Source: Clostridiales bacterium | Lineage (GTDB): Bacteria; Bacillota; Clostridia; Saccharofermentanales; DTU023 | DNA: 64,000 bases | NCBI GenBank assembly: GCA_004556925.1 | Contig: SFFI01000008.1 | Span: 1-64,000 of the forward strand | Reading direction: 5' to 3' | Notes under the pieces: generated by a model | Told to the model about the DNA's origin: nothing | Databases searched by the model: none | Seen by the model: only the letters and a program-made list of their open reading frames with translations | Translations under genes and position numbers: made by a program | Shown here: positions 52,841 to 61,058 of the stretch, one piece after another | Layout: each line of letters starts with the position of its first letter | How positions within the stretch are numbered: position 1 is the first letter of the stretch

Positions 52841-52844
52841 GCCC

Positions 52845-53882
52845 TTAGTAAATGCTCCCGGAATTGATGACCGGCTGGGCGTCTTGACTGCCACATAGCA
52901 CGACCAACAGATTGGAGACCATAGCGGCCTTGCGCTCTTCGTCTAGGTCAATAACTTGGCTTTCTTCCAGCTGCTTGAGGGCCATCTCCACCATGGAAAC
53001 GGCACCGTCTACGATCATGGCCCGGGCATCAATAATAGCGGAGGCCTGCTGGCGGCGTAGCATGGTGCTGGCGATCTCGGGGGCATAGGCTAAGTAGGTG
53101 ATACGGGCATCCACGACTTCCAGGCCGGCCACTTGGACCTTTTCCTGAATTTCATCCCGAATCCGCCGGGCGACCGTCTCGGAAGAACCGCGCAAGCTGC
53201 CCTCATCGGCGATCCCATCTCCGGTTGTATCAATGCCTGGTGTCACATCATAGGGGTAATTTCGAACCACATTCCGCAGGGCGGAGTCACACTGGAGGGA
53301 GAGGAATTCCTTGTAGTTTTCCACCTCAAAAACGGCCTTGGCAGTATCCACCACCCGCCAAATCACGGCGATACCAATCTCTACGGGATTGCCTAAGACA
53401 TCGTTGATCTTCTGCCTATTGTTATTGAGGGTCAGGAGCTTTAGAGGAATTTTTTTATCAGATAGTTGAGCAGAGGAAAGATTCACCTCAGAATTGGTCT
53501 GCAGATTCAGGGTCTTGCTGGCGCTGACATCACCTGATTGGCCCAGCTTGGTTGTGGCTGCGGGATTATACGCTGTACAAAATGGATTAACATGGAAAAA
53601 ACCTGGGCCTTTCAAGGTGCCGTAATAATCACCAAATAAGGTGAGGACCGTGGCTTCTTGAGGTTTTAGAGATTTTAGACCGGGATACACAATAAAAAGC
53701 AGAGCAAGCAAGATAAAGGCTAGGACCGCCAGGATATCATGCGCATGAATGGCAAGATTAATGCCAGCAACAAGTAAAAGCACTTGGAGCACAAGGACTC
53801 CCAAGAGAATAGGGACGCCTGGTCTTACCCGGCCTACCGGCTTTTCCTGAGTCTGCGTCACTTTTACGGATGAATCTTCCAT
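52845..53882 (-). CDS. SPFH/Band-7 domain membrane protein
   Basis: 345 residues. Two N-terminal hydrophobic helices (about 23-65), then an SPFH domain (LKPQEATVLTLFGDYYGTLK, GPGFFHVNPF) with an inserted DTTGDGIADEG loop, then a coiled region (MLRRQQASAIIDARAMIVDG). SPFH proteins build membrane scaffolds and modulate proteases. GGAGG 9 bases before ATG. Paired with the small ribbon-helix-helix protein. Confidence 0.92.
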   Translation of the reverse strand: MEDSSVKVTQTQEKPVGRVRPGVPILLGVLVLQVLLLVAGINLAIHAHDILAVLAFILLALLFIVYPGLKSLKPQEATVLTLFGDYYGTLKGPGFFHVNPFCTAYNPAATTKLGQSGDVSASKTLNLQTNSEVNLSSAQLSDKKIPLKLLTLNNNRQKINDVLGNPVEIGIAVIWRVVDTAKAVFEVENYKEFLSLQCDSALRNVVRNYPYDVTPGIDTTGDGIADEGSLRGSSETVARRIRDEIQEKVQVAGLEVVDARITYLAYAPEIASTMLRRQQASAIIDARAMIVDGAVSMVEMALKQLEESQVIDLDEERKAAMVSNLLVVLCGSQDAQPVINSGSIY

Positions 53883-54076
53883 GGATTTTACCTCCTCAAA
53901 CAGCAGCGCCGATTGCTTGATTTTGCTTAATATCGGTTGTTGGCATCGGTGCTTGATATCAAAATGATATCACAAAGATTTGAGATCTGTCATGACACCT
54001 ATTGTAAAAGATAAGTTAATAGGAGGATTTGTTCAGCAGATGTTAAACTAAGACAAAACTTAAGGAGAGATTTTAC

Positions 54077-55291
54077 ATGGAAAGCAAAACATACGCCCTA
54101 ACCCAGGCAAAAATCTTAACCATAGCCAACGGCATTATTGATAATGGTAGCATCCTCATTAAGGACGGCAAGATTGCTGGCCTTGGTGCTCAGCTTGACC
54201 TGCCCGCTGGCACGGAGACGATTGATTTAGCTGGCCACTGGGTGACCCCTGGCCTGATTGATCCCCATACGCATATTTCTAACTTCCCCGAACCCCGTAT
54301 GATGGGGGCCCGGTCTGCCTACGATGGCAATGAGATGACCAAGCCTGTCGTACCCGCCACCCGGGCCCGGGATGCCCTCAACCCCTTTGACCCCGCGATC
54401 AAGAAGGTCCGGAATGCTGGTTTTACTACTGTCTGTACCCTGCCCGGCTCTGGCAACCTTATTGGTGGCACCGGTGTCGTCTATAAATTGCGGGGACGTT
54501 CAGCCGAAGAGATGATGATCCCGGGTAAGGAGCAGATGAAGTTTGCCCTAGGCGAAAATCCCAAGAGTAATTATGCTGAACGCAACATGATTTACACCCG
54601 GATGGGCAATGCCGCCCAGTTGCGGGAAGCCCTTTATAACGCGGTCGTATACAAGGAAAAGAAGGAAGATGCCGCTAAGCGGGGCGATTATTTTGCCAAG
54701 GACTTCAGCATGGAAGCCCTGGTACCAGTGGTCTCCGGAGACATGTTCTGCCGCATCCACTCCCACCGGTCGGACGACATTTTAACTGCGGTCGCCATTG
54801 GCGAAGAGTTCGGACTGAAATTTAGTATTGAGCACTGCACCGAAGGCTACAAAATCAAGGATATCTTGGCCGCCAAAGCGGTTAAGGCTGTAGTCGGCCC
54901 CATGCTCATGGAACCCTACAAGCAAGAGATTTGGGAGCTCCGTCTGGAGAATGCCGGTGAACTGGTAGCAGCCGGCGTGGAAATTTGCCTCACAGCCGAT
55001 ACCTCCTCCCATACCTGCTATCTGCCCCAGCAAGCCGGTACCCTGACCGCCTATGGTCTGAACCATGACTATGCCTTAAAGGCCATAACCCTGAATCCTG
55101 CTAAACTCTTGGGCATTGACGATCAGGTGGGCAGCCTAGAAGTTGGCAAAGACGCCGATATCGCCGTTTTTGACGGAGACCCCCTCCTCAATACAACCCG
55201 CTGCCAGATGACCATCATCGACGGCAAAATTTACTTTGATCGGGCGCAAGACTCCCTTTTGGAGTTAGACTATACAGCTTTTCAGGAATAA
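54077..55291 (+). CDS. Amidohydrolase-family metal-dependent hydrolase
   Basis: 404 residues, full imidazolonepropionase-like architecture. A beta-sandwich start (GIIDNGSILIKDGKIAGLG), metal-binding PGLIDPHTHI, later histidines in FCRIHSHRSDD and SIEHCTEG, and the Asp in CLTADTSS. The end is LDLGVGSLEVGKDADIAVF-like (actual DQVGSLEVGKDADIAVFDGD). Hydrolyses a C-N bond of an unknown substrate. AAGGAG lies 10 bases upstream of the ATG. Single gene with terminator at 55352-55385. Confidence 0.88.
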   Translation: MESKTYALTQAKILTIANGIIDNGSILIKDGKIAGLGAQLDLPAGTETIDLAGHWVTPGLIDPHTHISNFPEPRMMGARSAYDGNEMTKPVVPATRARDALNPFDPAIKKVRNAGFTTVCTLPGSGNLIGGTGVVYKLRGRSAEEMMIPGKEQMKFALGENPKSNYAERNMIYTRMGNAAQLREALYNAVVYKEKKEDAAKRGDYFAKDFSMEALVPVVSGDMFCRIHSHRSDDILTAVAIGEEFGLKFSIEHCTEGYKIKDILAAKAVKAVVGPMLMEPYKQEIWELRLENAGELVAAGVEICLTADTSSHTCYLPQQAGTLTAYGLNHDYALKAITLNPAKLLGIDDQVGSLEVGKDADIAVFDGDPLLNTTRCQMTIIDGKIYFDRAQDSLLELDYTAFQE

Positions 55292-55351
55292 AGCGTTCTA
55301 AGTCCGAGGATTTCTAGCAAGAGTTCTTCTTTCACAGATCCAGCAATAGAT

Positions 55352-55385
55352 GAAGCCCACCAAGACCCTGGCCTTGGTGGGCTTT
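55352..55385 (+). terminator. Terminator of the amidohydrolase gene
   Basis: AAGCCCACCAAG and CTTGGTGGGCTT pair across an 8-base loop, followed by TTGC. Confidence 0.85.
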
Positions 55386-55459
55386 GCACATTTCATGCGA
55401 GGGGCAGTATTCTTACAAGGGCCTCGTGGGAAACCGTTTCTGTTTAGGGGGACTTCTGC

Positions 55460-56281
55460 TTAATAGGACGCTTGTAAGATGAACTGATCTAAGGCGTAGG
55501 CGACCCCATTTTCCTCGTTGGTCAGGGTGATAAAATCGGCGGCCTCTTTGACCTCGGGGCTGGCATTGCCCATGGCCACGCCCAGGCCGGCATAGGTCAA
55601 CATGGAGAGGTCATTGGCGGCATCGCCGAAGGAGATCATAGCCTCTGCGGGGATATCTAATCGCTTGCCTATCTTGGCCAGGGCCAAGCCTTTTGATGTG
55701 TCTTGATGGAAGAATTCCAGGAAATGCGTGCCCGACTTGCAGATGGTGGTCTGGGGCCAAAGGTCTCTGGCGCCTAGTAAAGTTTCTTCAAAATCTTCAA
55801 TGCGGTCGGGGTCATCATACCAGAAAATTTTGCTTAGGCCCTGGTCAATAATCTGGTCAAAGTCTGTGGAATGCTTGAGTACGATGGCAGGCACGTTAGA
55901 GAAGCTTTCATATTCCTCTACCCGCTTGTTATAGACATTGGTGTAGAGCTGGTGCTGGGACCAGAGGCACATGGTCGTTTCCCAATCCAGGCCGTGCGCC
56001 ACAAGGGCTTTGGCGTCACTATTCGCCATAAGATCCTGGCTAAAGATTTGGCCTGTCTGAATATCTGCCACCATGGCTCCGTTGTAGCTGATAGCCAGGC
56101 CTTGGACGCCGATCTGGGGCTGGTATTTCTTGATGCCTTGGAAGGCCCTGCCGCTGGCCAAAACGACCACCACGCCAGCCTCCTGTAGCTTTTGGATGGC
56201 AGCGATATTCTCTGGTGATATTTTCTTCTGGTCATCTAAAAGCGTGCCGTCTAAATCAATTGCAACTAATTTATACTTCAT
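55460..56281 (-). CDS. HAD-superfamily Cof-type sugar phosphatase
   Basis: 273 residues. HAD motif I VAIDLDGTLLD, motif II VVLASGR, and motif III/IV GDAANDLSMLTYAGLGVAMGN, with the large Cof-type cap between. Dephosphorylates small sugar phosphates or flavin-type compounds; substrate unknown. The ATG at 56281 gives the usual short N-terminus; GAGGAG lies about 11 bases upstream. An earlier start at 56338 was rejected. Confidence 0.92.
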   Translation of the reverse strand: MKYKLVAIDLDGTLLDDQKKISPENIAAIQKLQEAGVVVVLASGRAFQGIKKYQPQIGVQGLAISYNGAMVADIQTGQIFSQDLMANSDAKALVAHGLDWETTMCLWSQHQLYTNVYNKRVEEYESFSNVPAIVLKHSTDFDQIIDQGLSKIFWYDDPDRIEDFEETLLGARDLWPQTTICKSGTHFLEFFHQDTSKGLALAKIGKRLDIPAEAMISFGDAANDLSMLTYAGLGVAMGNASPEVKEAADFITLTNEENGVAYALDQFILQASY

Positions 56282-56439
56282 CTGGGAAATTTCTCCTCTT
56301 TTCTTGGTCAAGTTTCTTGGCCAATTTCTATTGCTCACTTAGCCATGTGCACTTTTGTCTATACCGTTCTTAACTAATTTCTATCTCATTCTCATCTATC
56401 TCTTAATAACGCTCTTTATGCTAGCAAAATTTCTTGGCC

Positions 56440-56998
56440 TGTGGTGGCAAAGTTCAAAAATAGTAATTTGCCGCCAAGGGGCGAGCCGAGCGAAAATATT
56501 ATTTTGGCGGCAAAGTGCTGAAAAAGGAATTACCCGCCAACGGCAGATCATGTGGCTGAAAAAGTATTGGTGGCAAACTCGCCAAAGCATCACTTTGCCA
56601 CCAATGGCCAGGCGAGCGGAAATATTATTTTGGCGGCAAAGTGCTGAAAAGGGAATTACCCGCCAACGGCAGACCAGGCGGCAGAAAATATATTGGTGGC
56701 AAATTCACCAAAACATCAAATTGCCGCCAAGGGGCGAGCCGAGCGAAAATATTATTTTGGTGGCAAAGTGCTGAAAAGGGAATTACCCGCCAATGGCAGA
56801 CTCGGTGGCTGAAAAAGTATTGGTGGCAAACTCGCCAAAGCATCACTTTGCCACCAAGGGGCCAGGCGAGCGGAAATATTATTTTGGCGGCAAAGTGCTG
56901 AAAAGGGAATTACCCGCCAACGGCAGACCAGGCGGCAGAAAAAGCATTGGCGGCAAATCAGCAAAATGCCATTTTGCCGCCAATGGCCTGGAGAAACA
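56440..56998. repeat. Palindrome array, 126-127-bp period, 4.5 units
   Basis: Each unit has two palindromes: A (TTGGTGGCAAACTCGCC ... CTTTGCCACCAA) at about 56440, 56567, 56693, 56820 and 56947, and B (TTTTGGCGGCAAAGTGCTG ... TACCCGCCAA) between them. Constant spacers are GGGGCGAGCCGAGCG plus an AT tail, and CGGCAGACCAGGCGG. Loops of A (CTCGCCAAAGCATCAC) resemble loops of the TTGGCAA array at 21397-22004. The array ends about 6 bases from the galM stop codon. Frames crossing it encode only repeats. Confidence 0.85.
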
Positions 56999-57004
56999 AA
57001 AATC

Positions 57005-58426
57005 TTAAGAGGCAAAATAAAAGCGGTAGACGGTTTCTTGTTGATAAATTTGGCCGGGTTCCAGCCTGATAGAAGGGAAGTCAGGTAGATTTACAGCATT
57101 GGGCCAGGCCTGGCATTCCAGGCAAACCGCTGAGTGAGGCGGATAGGGTGTGGGCTGGCCATCTTTGCCGGGCTTGCCCAGGGTATCCAGGTAGTTGGCC
57201 GTATACACCTGCAGGCCGGGGAAGGTGGTCAGCACCTCCATGCGGAGGTCGTCACAAGCCAGACAGGCGACTTTTTGCAAGGAGTGGTGGGCCTCCTGGC
57301 TCAGGATATAGTTATGGTCCAAACCGCGGGTCACTGTGAGATGGGGGTCTGGTTGATCCACCGGGTAGAGCCGGGTGCCAGTGGGGGAGGGCTGACCGGG
57401 TTTGCTCTCCAGCCCTGGCTGGTCAAGCCCTACTGGACTTTCGCTGGCAACTTTCCCTAGGCCGTGTCTGAGGAGCAGGCCAAGGTCCTCGCCCTGGCGG
57501 AGGTCTAAAACTGTGCCTTCTAGAGGGCAAATATCTCCTGTGGCTATGAGGTCATCCGTAAAATTGGTATAGGAGTCAGCGGAAATCTGCAATTTCTGCC
57601 CCAGCAAATTGCCTTGCTCATGTCCCTGCAGGTTAAAGTAGGCGTGTTGGGTGAGACTACAGACGGTGGGGGCGGAGCAAGTGGCTTGGTAGCGGATACG
57701 GAGGTCTATGCAAGATCCAGAGGTGGCCAGCCCCTCTTTGCCTTGCGCGCAATCTGCTTGTCCTGCTAGGTCCGGGTCTAGGCTTAGGGCTGCCAGGTCC
57801 GGAGTTGCTGGGTCCGCGTCTAGGTTTAGGACGGCCAGGTCCGGAGTTGCTAGGTCCGTGCCTAGGTTTAGAGCAGTTATGTCTGGCTTCTCTAGGCTAT
57901 AGGTGACAAGGACTTCTAAATCTCCAGGGAAGCCAGCATCGCCGTCTGGAGAAAGCAGGCGGAAAGTCAGCCAATTGCGCGTTGCGTCTTGGCCTTCCTC
58001 AGCTAATTCCCAGATCTCTCGATGAAAGCCAGGTTTTCCTCCGTGCAGGCAGGTCGTTCCGGCATTGGCGGAGAGGGGATAGGTGTGGCCGTCGATGTCC
58101 AGCAAAGGGTAGCCTTCCGGCCCCGCAGGAATCCGGCCTGCGACACGGCCGATGAGGCCGCCCAGATTGCCTTCTTGGACGAGGTAATCTTGGGGTTTGC
58201 TAAAGCCCAGGATGATATCTCGTTGCCCGGAGGCTAGCGGGAGGGTCAAGCACATAATTGTAGCCCCCAGATTGGTGAGGTGGAGTTCCGCACAATTCGC
58301 GCAATCTGCGCAATCTGAACTATCTGCACCACTCTGGCCGGGATCGTCGCTAAAAGTTTGTGTGAGGAAATATTCCTGGATGGGTGGGAGGGAGGTTTGG
58401 CTTGTCTCACTATTGATGTTTTGCAT
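57005..58426 (-). CDS. galM: Aldose 1-epimerase (galactose mutarotase) with insertions
   Basis: 473 residues against about 340 usual. Core motifs are intact: LHGGKPGFHREIWEL, TQHAYFNLQGH (catalytic His), GLDHNYIL, TFPGLQVYTANY and HSAVCLECQAWPNAVNLP with the catalytic Glu. Three insertions: DCADCANCAEL near residue 42; a 14-residue repeat (AVLNLDADPATPDL and relatives, nearly three copies) near 195-240; and a Pro/Gly segment near 335-360. All fit surface loops. It interconverts alpha and beta galactose for galactokinase, whose gene is 8 bases upstream. AGG 7 bases before ATG. Confidence 0.9.
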   Translation of the reverse strand: MQNINSETSQTSLPPIQEYFLTQTFSDDPGQSGADSSDCADCANCAELHLTNLGATIMCLTLPLASGQRDIILGFSKPQDYLVQEGNLGGLIGRVAGRIPAGPEGYPLLDIDGHTYPLSANAGTTCLHGGKPGFHREIWELAEEGQDATRNWLTFRLLSPDGDAGFPGDLEVLVTYSLEKPDITALNLGTDLATPDLAVLNLDADPATPDLAALSLDPDLAGQADCAQGKEGLATSGSCIDLRIRYQATCSAPTVCSLTQHAYFNLQGHEQGNLLGQKLQISADSYTNFTDDLIATGDICPLEGTVLDLRQGEDLGLLLRHGLGKVASESPVGLDQPGLESKPGQPSPTGTRLYPVDQPDPHLTVTRGLDHNYILSQEAHHSLQKVACLACDDLRMEVLTTFPGLQVYTANYLDTLGKPGKDGQPTPYPPHSAVCLECQAWPNAVNLPDFPSIRLEPGQIYQQETVYRFYFAS

Positions 58427-58434
58427 ACGGTTAC

Positions 58435-59865
58435 CTATACATGAGCGGGGTCCAGGCAGACAGCCCCTAGGTCGCGAATGGCCAAGGCGTGGCAGGCGCC
58501 TTGCCCGAAAACCTCTTCCATTTCCTGCTTAAAACGCGGGTAGAGAGCGTAGGGGACCAGGGCCTGGATGGTGCCGCCGAAGCCGCCCCCGTGGACCCGG
58601 CAGGCGCCCCTGCCGGCCAAGCTATGTTCTGCCAAAGCGAGGGCCAGGCCCATGTCCTGTGCCTGTACGGCCCCGCTGGGATAGATGTTTTGCAGGTACA
58701 TATAGGAGGACCGGCCAGAAGCGTTAACTAGGGCCAAATACGTATCAATATCTCCCTGGTCCAGCGCGGCTTTAGCCTGGTCAACCCTTTGACATTCGGT
58801 GTAATAGTGCAGGGCCCGCAGTAAGGCACGGTCGGACACCTGCTTATGTAGGCTGGGCAAGGAGGCGAAAAAGTCCTCGGGGGCTACCTGGCTCAAGATG
58901 TCCTGGCCGAAGGCTTGGGCAACCTTGCCCATCTCTGCGGTGATAGCGGCGTATTCCCCCGAGAGTTTGGCGTGGTCGGACTTGGAGTCCATAAGGACCA
59001 ATTGATAACCAGCCTGGGTGAGGGGGAAGGCGTGCTTTTCCACCTGGGGTGAGGGGGTGGAGAAATCTACGTAAACAGCACCTCCCTCTGCGGAAGCCAA
59101 TTGGTCCATGAGGCCGGAGGGTTTGCCGAAGTAAACATTTTCTGCATATTGTCCGACCTTCGCGAGTGCCAGGGGGTCCAGTTGGGGCCAGCCCCAAAGT
59201 GTGGCCATAAGTTTGGCCAGGCAGACTTCAAAGGCGGCAGAAGAGGAAATACCAGATCCCGTTTTCACCTGGGATTCTGTAGCAATATCTAAGCCCTGGA
59301 GTTGGAGCTCAGGGCATAAGGCCTTTGGACCTCTCGGCTTGTTGCCTGCCCATGCACTGTACAGGGGGAATTGGCTTAGCCCCTTTAAATTGCCCTCCCA
59401 GGCCAGCTTGGCAAGACCAGCCGCAATACCCCGCACCAGGCCGCGAGAGTTGCCGCTTTCTGGGCCTTGGGGATGCAGATTGTCTAGCAGAATGGCACTC
59501 AGTGGCCAACCCTGCGAGGCCAGGCGGATCTGGGGAGGGTTGGATTCCTGGTTAAAGCCCGCTACGGCCAGGATATCCCGATTGACTGCAGCAGCAAGGA
59601 TTTTACCGCCCTGGTGGTCGGTATGATTACCTAAGAGCTCAGTCCGGCCCGGGGCGGAGAAAATGGCGACCTGCCTTTGACCTGTGGGGTCAAATTCGCG
59701 GCGATAGGTAGCGAGCAGCTTGGCCAGACGCTGGCGGGCAGGCTGTATATCCTGATCCGGGGCCAGGCAGGCTAGGTCCCGGAGGATGGGGTCCAGCTGG
59801 CCTTGGGCCAGCTTGGCTTCCCAGGTCTTTAGAGCTAATAAAGTAGAACAGGTCTTGGTCGTCAT
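58435..59865 (-). CDS. galK: Galactokinase
   Basis: 476 residues against about 390 usual, mostly because of a 45-residue N-terminal extension and an insertion (YSAWAGNKPRGPKALCPEL). GHMP-kinase motifs are intact: GRTELLGNHTDHQGG at 73-87 (galactose and phosphate binding), VKTGSGISSSAAFE and CRVHGGGFGGTIQAL. Phosphorylates galactose in the Leloir pathway. GGAGG lies 7 bases before the ATG at 59865. galT and galE are not in the window. Confidence 0.93.
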   Translation of the reverse strand: MTTKTCSTLLALKTWEAKLAQGQLDPILRDLACLAPDQDIQPARQRLAKLLATYRREFDPTGQRQVAIFSAPGRTELLGNHTDHQGGKILAAAVNRDILAVAGFNQESNPPQIRLASQGWPLSAILLDNLHPQGPESGNSRGLVRGIAAGLAKLAWEGNLKGLSQFPLYSAWAGNKPRGPKALCPELQLQGLDIATESQVKTGSGISSSAAFEVCLAKLMATLWGWPQLDPLALAKVGQYAENVYFGKPSGLMDQLASAEGGAVYVDFSTPSPQVEKHAFPLTQAGYQLVLMDSKSDHAKLSGEYAAITAEMGKVAQAFGQDILSQVAPEDFFASLPSLHKQVSDRALLRALHYYTECQRVDQAKAALDQGDIDTYLALVNASGRSSYMYLQNIYPSGAVQAQDMGLALALAEHSLAGRGACRVHGGGFGGTIQALVPYALYPRFKQEMEEVFGQGACHALAIRDLGAVCLDPAHV

Positions 59866-59921
59866 AGGCAAACCTCCATGCAGTTGCTCAGACTCATGAT
59901 CAGATTCAGTATAAATGATAA

Positions 59922-59961
59922 AGGATGGCGATCCTGCTTGGCCAAGCCAGGACCGCCATCC
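59922..59961 (-). terminator. Terminator after mglC
   Basis: GGATGGCGGTCCTGGCTTGG and CCAAGCAGGATCGCCATCC form a long stem on the minus strand followed by TTT. Confidence 0.85.
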
Positions 59962-59995
59962 CTCTGCTTACGCTTAGGACATGAAACTTGTCAGC

Positions 59996-61048
59996 TTAGC
60001 GTTTGACTAAATATTTTCTCATATCGAGGGCACAGGCAACCAGGATGATGCCGCCCTTAATGGCGTATTGGAGCTGCTGGTCCATGCCGACCATGGGCAG
60101 GGCGACGAAGATCAGGCGGAGGAGGAGAACCCCGATAATGACACCGGAAATCTTACCGATACCGCCGACAAAGGAAACACCGCCAATAACGCAGGCCGCA
60201 ATGGCGTCCAGCTCGTAGTTGAAACCAGTATTAGGGGTGTTGGAGGCGATACGGGCCGCTTCAATAAAGCCCGTGTAACCATACATGGCACCAGCCAGGG
60301 CGAATACAGCCACTGTGGTAAGGCCGACATTGATACCGGATACCCGGGCGGCTTCTTCGTTGGAACCCAGGGCAAACATGTTTTTGCCAAAGACGGTCTT
60401 GTTCCAGATAAACCACATGAGGATAGCAAGCAGGATGGAGTACCAAACATAGTTGGGGATGCCGATCCCCTTGCCAATGGGGAGTTTCACAAGAGAACCC
60501 GCGACAAATTCCCGGTAACCATTGTCCAGGCCAGAGATGGACTGACCGCGAGATTCCCCTAATTGGACATAGCGGAGAAGCACGGTATAGAGAATAAGTT
60601 GGGTGGCTAGGGTCACGATAAAGGGGTGGAGCTTGAACTTAGCAACCCAGAAGCCGTTGAAGACGCCAATGGCAGCGCCAATCAGTACCGATATAATAAG
60701 GACCAGCCAGATGGGCAGGGGCTTGAGGTTGGGCCACATTTTACCGGGAGCATCTACAGCTTGTAGCAGAGAGGCTGCCACACAGGCCGTAAGCCCTACA
60801 GCACGGCCAGCGGAAAGGTCTGTACCTGTGAGCACAATACAGCCGGCGATACCTAGGGCAACGGGTAAATAAGCTGCTGTCAGGGAGAGCAGATTAACCA
60901 AGGACGCGGGTTGCAGAAAGTTGCGGTTAGTGACAGCCACGTAAACCACCAGGATCAGCATGATGATGATCAAGGCGTTGTTGATGAGCAAGTTGATAAT
61001 ACGCTTGCTGTCAAAGGACTGTTTCTTTAAATCTGTGGATGAATTCAT
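59996..61048 (-). CDS. mglC: Galactose/methyl-galactoside ABC transporter permease
   Basis: 350 residues, eight to ten helices. LTGTDLSAGRAVGLTACVAA and NTGFNYELDAIAACVIGGVSF are typical of MglC/RbsC permeases. The residues between helices 3 and 5 are longer than in RbsC, as in MglC. GGGAG 7 bases before ATG; 10 bases after mglA. Confidence 0.93.
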   Translation of the reverse strand: MNSSTDLKKQSFDSKRIINLLINNALIIIMLILVVYVAVTNRNFLQPASLVNLLSLTAAYLPVALGIAGCIVLTGTDLSAGRAVGLTACVAASLLQAVDAPGKMWPNLKPLPIWLVLIISVLIGAAIGVFNGFWVAKFKLHPFIVTLATQLILYTVLLRYVQLGESRGQSISGLDNGYREFVAGSLVKLPIGKGIGIPNYVWYSILLAILMWFIWNKTVFGKNMFALGSNEEAARVSGINVGLTTVAVFALAGAMYGYTGFIEAARIASNTPNTGFNYELDAIAACVIGGVSFVGGIGKISGVIIGVLLLRLIFVALPMVGMDQQLQYAIKGGIILVACALDMRKYLVKR

Positions 61049-61058
61049 AATCGTCTCC

